The notes below the pieces were generated by a model that ran no database searches, was not told the origin of the DNA, and saw nothing but the letters and a program-made list of their open reading frames with translations. From positions 43,010,617 through 43,074,616 of the forward strand of contig CM054179.1 in assembly GCA_028829895.1 (NCBI GenBank): a DNA stretch of 64,000 nt, given 5' to 3'. This DNA comes from Sinotaia quadrata. Its lineage: Eukaryota > Mollusca > Gastropoda > Architaenioglossa > Viviparidae. A program made the position numbers and the translations under genes. This document shows, one piece after another, positions 59,697-64,000 of the stretch. The first letter of the stretch is position 1, and each line of letters begins with the position of its first letter.

Positions 59697-59707
59697 GCAT
59701 AAATACC
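59697..59707 (+). promoter_or_regulatory. TATA-like box in LTR
   Basis: GCATAAATACC about 290 bases into the LTR is the best TATA-like sequence downstream of the duplicated U3 module. The transcription start would be about 25-30 bases further. Not tested. Confidence 0.35.
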
Positions 59708-59963
59708 TTTCTGTGCCATTGACCGTTACACATGGGCCTACTAGAGGAAGCTAGGAGATTGGCCATTGTCCCCTAATAGCTTGGGAGAAAGCTGAAGAGA
59801 AAACCCTTGTTGAAGGTAAATAAATTATTGATGAATGAAAGGAGATTTTAATTATAGATTTTATTGTATTGATATATGTATTATTGAGAAGATAGTCAGA
59901 GATCGATATGCTTAATTAGGATAACCTATTTAGTCTCGAGGAAAGACTTAGGGCCTCTTAATT

Positions 59964-60224
59964 ATGAATTTCAGGGACCCAGTGAAAGAAGGAGACTTGG
60001 TGTACAACAAAGTACTTTCGTTAGAAACTTGTGGCGAGAGCATCAACGAGAGCGATCTGGGCGTTGCCAGAGCTTCACGAACCGCTACAGCTAAGTTAAA
60101 AACGAAAGAGGAATTGTGGCCCTTGTCTTCCTTGGTTGTTCCGAGATTAAAGAAACATGAACAGTTTACTCGAGATACTGTAGACAATCGATCTATGAAG
60201 AGACTTGAGAAAACACTTCGATAA
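59964..60224 (+). CDS. 86-codon ORF within the LTR, unknown function
   Basis: Starts at ATG 59964 (A at -3 in ATTATGA), stop at 60222-60224. The product is charged, Lys/Arg-rich towards the C-terminus (VPRLKKHEQFTRD, KRLEKTLR), with no signal peptide, membrane segment or recognised domain. It lies in the LTR, so both LTRs should carry it. A gap-free in-frame counterpart is present in the old LTR relic at 14.6 kb. The N-terminal half has no visible counterpart there. It may be a real accessory ORF, an exon of a spliced product, or open by chance; conservation across divergence favours the first two weakly. Confidence 0.4.
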   Translation: MNFRDPVKEGDLVYNKVLSLETCGESINESDLGVARASRTATAKLKTKEELWPLSSLVVPRLKKHEQFTRDTVDNRSMKRLEKTLR

Positions 60225-60573
60225 ATCTTAAATCTAATTATTTCTTTTTCTTTAATTAAAGTTTTATTGTTAATTGTTCATACGTCTTACGCGTCTTATT
60301 TAATGTTAAATGTAACTGTTGATGTACTGTAAATTCGCGTCACCATTGTAGTGTAGTGCCTTGTAAGTTAGTGTCATTGTTATATATTGTTATTAAATAT
60401 AGTATCTGCAGTTATTCTGCTGGGGGCTGACGAGTCAAGTAAATAATCAGATCGTCGCCCCATAAGAAGTCTTGTTGTTTGTATCGGCATTCGTAGATGG
60501 ATTAGTGCGCCAGCTAAAATAGATCTGAGCTAATCAGCATTATTGCGAATCACCCCAAACAGCATACGACATA

Positions 60574-60591
60574 TGGGGGCATCGTCACGGA
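60574..60591 (+). other. Primer-binding site, tRNA-Pro-like
   Basis: TGGGGGCATCGTCACGGA begins two bases after the LTR end. TGG pairs with a tRNA CCA end, and TGGGGGC...TCGTC matches the start of tRNA-Pro-type primer sites (known from gammaretroviruses) but with an extra A after position 7 and further differences. The position is firm; the tRNA identity is tentative. Confidence 0.65.
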
Positions 60592-61100
60592 TCTGATTTC
60601 CGGGATACCTCTAGACTAGTTGTTAGCGTGAAACATAAAAAGATTTTTGAATCTAACTTGTAGCGCTAATTTTGTAAAGGAAGACAAGCAAGCAAACTCT
60701 CTGTTTATGTTGATGCATTTTGATTGATGTATATTGCTCATATTATTGCATAATAACATGTGCATGTTAATAGTTAGCAATATTTATTTATGCATCTGTG
60801 AATGATTTGTATGCTTGTGCATTCATCAGTAAGAGTACTGTGAGTGTGAGAAGCAAGCTTGGAAATTATAGTATACTAGTTAAATGAATTAACTGAGTAT
60901 ATGTTGATTGTTATATGCTATTAGAAGGAATTAATAGTATATATTGATGGTGATATACTATTAGAAGTAGTTAATAGTATATTTGATTGTGCTAGTATTT
61001 AGTGAAAGAGTCTAGTACTGCACAGGTGTGAAAGAAATATTTGTGAACAGTGGTTTGTTTACCTTCAAGGGAAGGGAGATAGAAGTCCAAACCCGCAAAT
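60592..61100 (+). other. Leader region of the retrotransposon
   Basis: Non-coding leader of about 500 bases. It contains a ~47-base duplication around 60895-60990 (two copies of ATAYKCTATTAGAAGKARTT-like sequence). A packaging or dimerisation signal would be expected here but none can be recognised by eye. Confidence 0.6.
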
Positions 61101-63395
61101 ATGGAAAACGTTACGTTAGATGAGTTAAAGGTGAAATGGCACACAGAGGCAGTTGAAATGTATCGGTTAAAAGGGAAAGATGCTTATAAGCATGTAAGAG
61201 AGCAAGAAAGAGAGTACCTTGACCGATTAGAGAGAGTGGCAGAGAAAGAAAGGGCCGAGAGAGTGGCAGAGAAAGAAAGGGCCGAAAGAGAGGCGGAGAA
61301 AGAGAGGGCATTTCAGTTAGAAAAACTAAAGATTGAGGCAAAACTTAAAACAAATGAAAGTGAAGTAAGTAGTCCTCGGGATAGTTTCCTTGACCAGCGC
61401 GGTAGGGATAAAAGAATTGTATCAATCACGCTACAGCCATTTAACAACAAAGCAGAACAACTCGATGAATTTTTGCGTCAGTTCGAAAAGCTAGCCATCG
61501 CTCATGAGATCCCAGATAAATACTGGGCATTAAATTTATCATGTTTTCTTCACGGTGAATCGCTAGAATGCTTCCACACGTTATCAGAGGCAGACGCAGA
61601 TAATTATGGGGCATTGAAAGAAAGTCTTTTGCGCCGATACCATATTACGGCAGAAAGGTACCGCAAACTTTTTAGGGAGGCTCATAAAAAGCATTCAGAA
61701 AGCCATCATGAATTTCTCTATAGAATGCGTACATTGTTTGACCGTTGGTTTGAAAGGGCAGGTGTAAGACATACTTATGAGAGCGCCAGAGATGAAATTA
61801 TTCGGGAGCGCATTATGGAATGTTACCGCCCAGGGTTAGTTACGTTTCTAGCAGAGAGAAAGTTGAAAGATCTGAATGAGATAGTCAAAATGGCAGAAGC
61901 CTATGATGAAGCTCACCCAATCGTGCGGGAAAATAAAAATGAGAGACAGAGGGTAGAAGTTAATGACCAGAAAGCATCAGTGAGTAGCGAGATTGATAAG
62001 CAGAGCGAAAGCGCTAATAACGTTCAGAGTGACAGAAGAACAAATGAATCGAGGCCGAAACCAAAGGAACGTTTTGGTTCTGACAAGATATGTTATAACT
62101 GTAAAGGTATAGGACACGTGTCAAAAGTATGTCCTAGCCAGCCAACACAGATTTTTGCAGTGTCGGAAGTAGGCCGAGGTGCTGACTCTTCAAGCAATAC
62201 AGTGGTTGCAAAAATTAATGGCACAATCACTCGTGTTTTGCTGGACACCGCGTGTACGTATCCAGCAGTTGTATCTAGTAACTTGGTGCGGGCAGAGGAT
62301 ATGACACACGACCGTGTTTGTGTTGTCTTTGCTAATGGAAAGCGACAAAATTTACCCGTAGCGCATGTAGACATTGACTGTGGCTATGTGACAGGCAGAA
62401 TTACTGCCGCGGTAATTAAGAACGCGCCGTTTAGTGCATTACTCGGGAGTGTATATGTAAATCCTCATCCGAAACCCGCTGGAAACACAGTAGCAGACGT
62501 GCAAGTAAAGAGGGTAGAAGCGCAGGGCACTTTTAACTGTGAAAAGAAACCGTTATGTCCCGTGATCAACCGGATAGAAAGCATGCCGTCGTGCGAACTG
62601 AGCTATCTCCAAAGTAAAGATGAAACGTTAAGAAAGTTGCATGAGAGTACGAGATACCAGAGGAACAGAGATGAGTCTAAACTTGTTCAGTATTCGTACC
62701 GGAAATCAGTCTTGTTTAGAGAAACGAAACAAAACAAAGAGTGCCGAAGACAGTTGGTAGTACCGAAGTGCAAACGCGCTGACGTAATGCGACGTATGCA
62801 TACCGATTTAGCAGACGGACATTTGAGTAGGGCCGTTACTGCAGATAGAATATGGAGAGATTTCTATTGGCCGGAAATGTTCACAGAGATCAACAGATTC
62901 TGTGATACATGTAGAGGATGTACAGAGATGCAAGCAAGCGAAGGAATGTTTGCGAGTGTGTCTGCTGATACAGATGAGAAGGTGCATCTTGAGAAAATAT
63001 ACCAATCGTTCGACCAGTCTGCTCAAAATTCGCGGGAGAGGCTAGGTCAAGTTAGCCAGAAAACTACAGATTTGCAAAAGGGGAAAATAAGGCGAACAGC
63101 GCATTCTAATAGGAAAATGCAGAGTCGTTGTTTTAAGGCAGGTGACAAAGTGTTGTTGCTGTCATTTGAAAAGCGCGATAAATTGCAAGTGAAGTGGCGC
63201 GGTCCTTATGAAGTCACTGCTAAACTCAGGGGTCAGAACTATAGGATCCTGGGTAAGGGGAAAGAGAGAACATACCACATCAACTTGCTGCGTGCGTATG
63301 TTGAGGGGGAGGAGGCACAGGTAAAAGAGCATACTGATAGACAGATGGTGTCACATGAAAAAGAAGAAATCGTAGCTACAGTTAGAAGGGAGTAA
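61101..63395 (+). CDS. Gag-PR-truncated integrase polyprotein (764 aa)
   Basis: The start ATG has A at -3 and G at +4. Residues ~1-95: charged coiled coil with a nine-residue repeat (RVAEKERAE x3, DNA 61231-61309). ~100-275: capsid; ~175-275 is SCAN-like (LLRRYHITAERYRKLFREAH, RDEIIRERIMECYRPGLVTF). 331-344: CCHC knuckle CYNCKGIGHVSKVC. ~360-455: retropepsin-like domain with LLDTAC at 382-384 where DTGC/DSG is usual, and an ALLGS segment. 567-604: integrase HHCC finger (H567, H574, C601, C604). ~610-640: abrupt junction. 678-734: GPY/F module (FKAGDKVLLL, WRGPYEV with GPY at 701-703, HINLLRAY). There is no DDE core, YxDD reverse transcriptase or RNase H. In the family the polyprotein assembles particles, cleaves itself and integrates cDNA; this one could at most supply particle and protease functions, and the Gly-to-Ala change puts the latter in doubt. 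Confidence 0.93.
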   Translation: MENVTLDELKVKWHTEAVEMYRLKGKDAYKHVREQEREYLDRLERVAEKERAERVAEKERAEREAEKERAFQLEKLKIEAKLKTNESEVSSPRDSFLDQRGRDKRIVSITLQPFNNKAEQLDEFLRQFEKLAIAHEIPDKYWALNLSCFLHGESLECFHTLSEADADNYGALKESLLRRYHITAERYRKLFREAHKKHSESHHEFLYRMRTLFDRWFERAGVRHTYESARDEIIRERIMECYRPGLVTFLAERKLKDLNEIVKMAEAYDEAHPIVRENKNERQRVEVNDQKASVSSEIDKQSESANNVQSDRRTNESRPKPKERFGSDKICYNCKGIGHVSKVCPSQPTQIFAVSEVGRGADSSSNTVVAKINGTITRVLLDTACTYPAVVSSNLVRAEDMTHDRVCVVFANGKRQNLPVAHVDIDCGYVTGRITAAVIKNAPFSALLGSVYVNPHPKPAGNTVADVQVKRVEAQGTFNCEKKPLCPVINRIESMPSCELSYLQSKDETLRKLHESTRYQRNRDESKLVQYSYRKSVLFRETKQNKECRRQLVVPKCKRADVMRRMHTDLADGHLSRAVTADRIWRDFYWPEMFTEINRFCDTCRGCTEMQASEGMFASVSADTDEKVHLEKIYQSFDQSAQNSRERLGQVSQKTTDLQKGKIRRTAHSNRKMQSRCFKAGDKVLLLSFEKRDKLQVKWRGPYEVTAKLRGQNYRILGKGKERTYHINLLRAYVEGEEAQVKEHTDRQMVSHEKEEIVATVRRE

Positions 63396-63484
63396 CTGTA
63401 GGCAATGAAATAATCTAGGTGTATATAGAGGAAACTGATTACTTCATTTGCAATTGTTGAATAACTTGATTCCAAGTATATTCT
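63396..63484 (+). other. 3' non-coding segment before PPT
   Basis: Only 89 bases between stop codon and polypurine tract. RT and RNase H, which should follow integrase in this group, are wholly gone. Confidence 0.7.
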
Positions 63485-63495
63485 GAGCGGGGGGA
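63485..63495 (+). other. Polypurine tract
   Basis: GAGCGGGGGGA directly abuts the right LTR (TGTC at 63496). Ten of 11 bases are purines. It primes plus-strand synthesis in the family. Confidence 0.85.
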
Positions 63496-64000
63496 TGTCA
63501 TGAAACGAGCTTTCATTTTGTTTGAACAATTTAAATTGAAGTAAAATAATTAATAAAGTATTCAGTGTGAACGTGTCGTTAGTCGGAAGTGCGAACTTCC
63601 GGGAAGAGAGGGATGGGGGTTGTTGAGCTTTTGCGTGGGCGTAACGGAAAGAATAGAGAGGGATGGGGGTTGTTGGGCCTTTGCGTGGGCGTAAAACAAA
63701 ACATTTGGGTACCGGGCGGAAAAACAAAGCAGCGTAGCAGTGTCACGTTATTTAATTTTAGAAAGATGCGTGGGTGTTGTGATGGCATAAATACCTTTCT
63801 GTGCCATTGACCGTTACACATGGGCCTACTAGAGGAAGCTAGGAGATTGGCCATTGTCCCCTAATAGCTTGGGAGAAAGCTGAAGAGAAAACCCTTGTTG
63901 AAGGTAAATAAATTATTGATGAATGAAAGGAGATTTTAATTATAGATTTTATTGTATTGATATATGTATTATTGAGAAGATAGTCAGAGATCGATATGCT
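63496..64000 (+). repeat. Right LTR, 5' 505 bases (cut by window end)
   Basis: Matches the left LTR base for base as far as the window goes (left 59410-59912), apart from two extra A bases at about 63604-63605. The rest and the target-site duplication lie beyond the window. Confidence 0.97.

Larger units (their letters stand above)
59410..60571 (+). repeat. Left LTR, 1162 bp
   Basis: Starts TGTCATGAAACG and ends CATACGACA, giving TGTC/GACA terminal inverted repeats. The start is fixed by the point where identity with the right LTR begins; the end is inferred from the GACA and the primer site two bases later. It contains a 50-bp internal duplication, a TATA-like motif and an 86-codon ORF. At 1162 bp it is long for a Gypsy LTR. 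Confidence 0.85.
59410..64000 (+). mobile_element. Young non-autonomous Gmr1-like Ty3/Gypsy LTR retrotransposon
   Basis: Order seen: left LTR 59410-60571, primer-binding site at 60574, a leader, one ORF 61101-63395, polypurine tract 63485-63495, and right LTR from 63496, cut by the window end. By projection the full element is about 5.25 kb. The LTRs are identical over ~500 compared bases except one AA indel (59516/63604), so insertion was recent. The ORF lacks the integrase DDE core, reverse transcriptase and RNase H, so the element must depend on enzymes in trans. Gmr1-like assignment rests on the SCAN-like capsid and on protease running straight into the integrase zinc finger with no RT between, the PR-IN-RT order known for that group. 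Loss of RT from that spot in an ordinary Gypsy is the alternative. Confidence 0.9.

Noticed and set aside
61111..61341. Minus-strand Leu/Pro/Ser-rich ORF
   Set aside because: Antisense of the Gag coiled-coil repeat.
63239..63854. Minus-strand ORFs of 91-162 codons over the right LTR, and their twins over the left LTR
   Set aside because: Shadows of the LTR and the 3' end of the polyprotein ORF; they have no domain and terminate at arbitrary points.

Overview
This is an animal nuclear genome window: AT-rich, crowded with (CA)n/(GA)n microsatellites and minisatellites, with no confident host gene. The best clue to the host is the retrotransposon at the right edge. Its Gag has a SCAN-like capsid segment, a CCHC knuckle, a protease and an integrase zinc finger in an order typical of Gmr1-like Ty3/Gypsy elements, which are common in molluscs and other lophotrochozoans as well as some deuterostomes and cnidarians. 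I infer a lophotrochozoan, most likely a mollusc (gastropod-like), with moderate confidence. No bacterial operons, CRISPR arrays, rRNA or intact tRNA genes were seen.

Layout. 1-12 kb: a cryptic ~40/80-bp periodic stretch, several (CA)n tracts, a 44-bp and a 54-bp minisatellite, and a YY1-like promoter signature near 8.43 kb. 12-15.1 kb: a possible LINE reverse-transcriptase scrap, a 30-bp and a 100-bp tandem repeat, and a diverged LTR (about 14.51-15.07 kb) related to the element at the right end. 15.1-18.4 kb: nearly continuous tandem arrays (70, 23, 31, ~38 and ~46 bp units). 18.4-25 kb: mostly unique AT-rich DNA with CRE-like and ETS+CRE motif clusters and one unexplained 177-codon minus-strand ORF. 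25-31.5 kb: another run of minisatellites. 32-38 kb: tRNA-like (SINE-like) fragments and a 12-copy 77/78-bp array. 39-54 kb: a degraded dispersed repeat, more minisatellites and long TG tracts. 56.2-57.4 kb: the corpse of a FLYWCH zinc-finger/MULE-type DNA transposase whose coding region has been split by a 32-bp minisatellite, followed at 57.65-58.01 kb by a second copy of the 39.4-kb repeat.

The main item is at 59,410-64,000: a young, non-autonomous LTR retrotransposon. The left LTR (59,410-60,571, TGTC...GACA), primer-binding site, one uninterrupted 764-codon ORF, polypurine tract and the first 505 bases of the right LTR are all present. The LTRs differ over the compared ~500 bp by a single 2-bp indel. 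The ORF encodes coiled-coil + SCAN-like capsid + CCHC knuckle + retropepsin-like domain (DTA in place of DTG) + integrase HHCC finger fused directly to the integrase GPY/F tail. The integrase DDE core, reverse transcriptase and RNase H are missing without breaking the reading frame. The element keeps cis signals and a particle/protease-type polyprotein but must borrow RT and integrase from a relative. The LTR itself carries an 86-codon ORF whose 3' part is recognisable, in the same frame, in the old relative at 14.6 kb. This is the most interesting system in the window.
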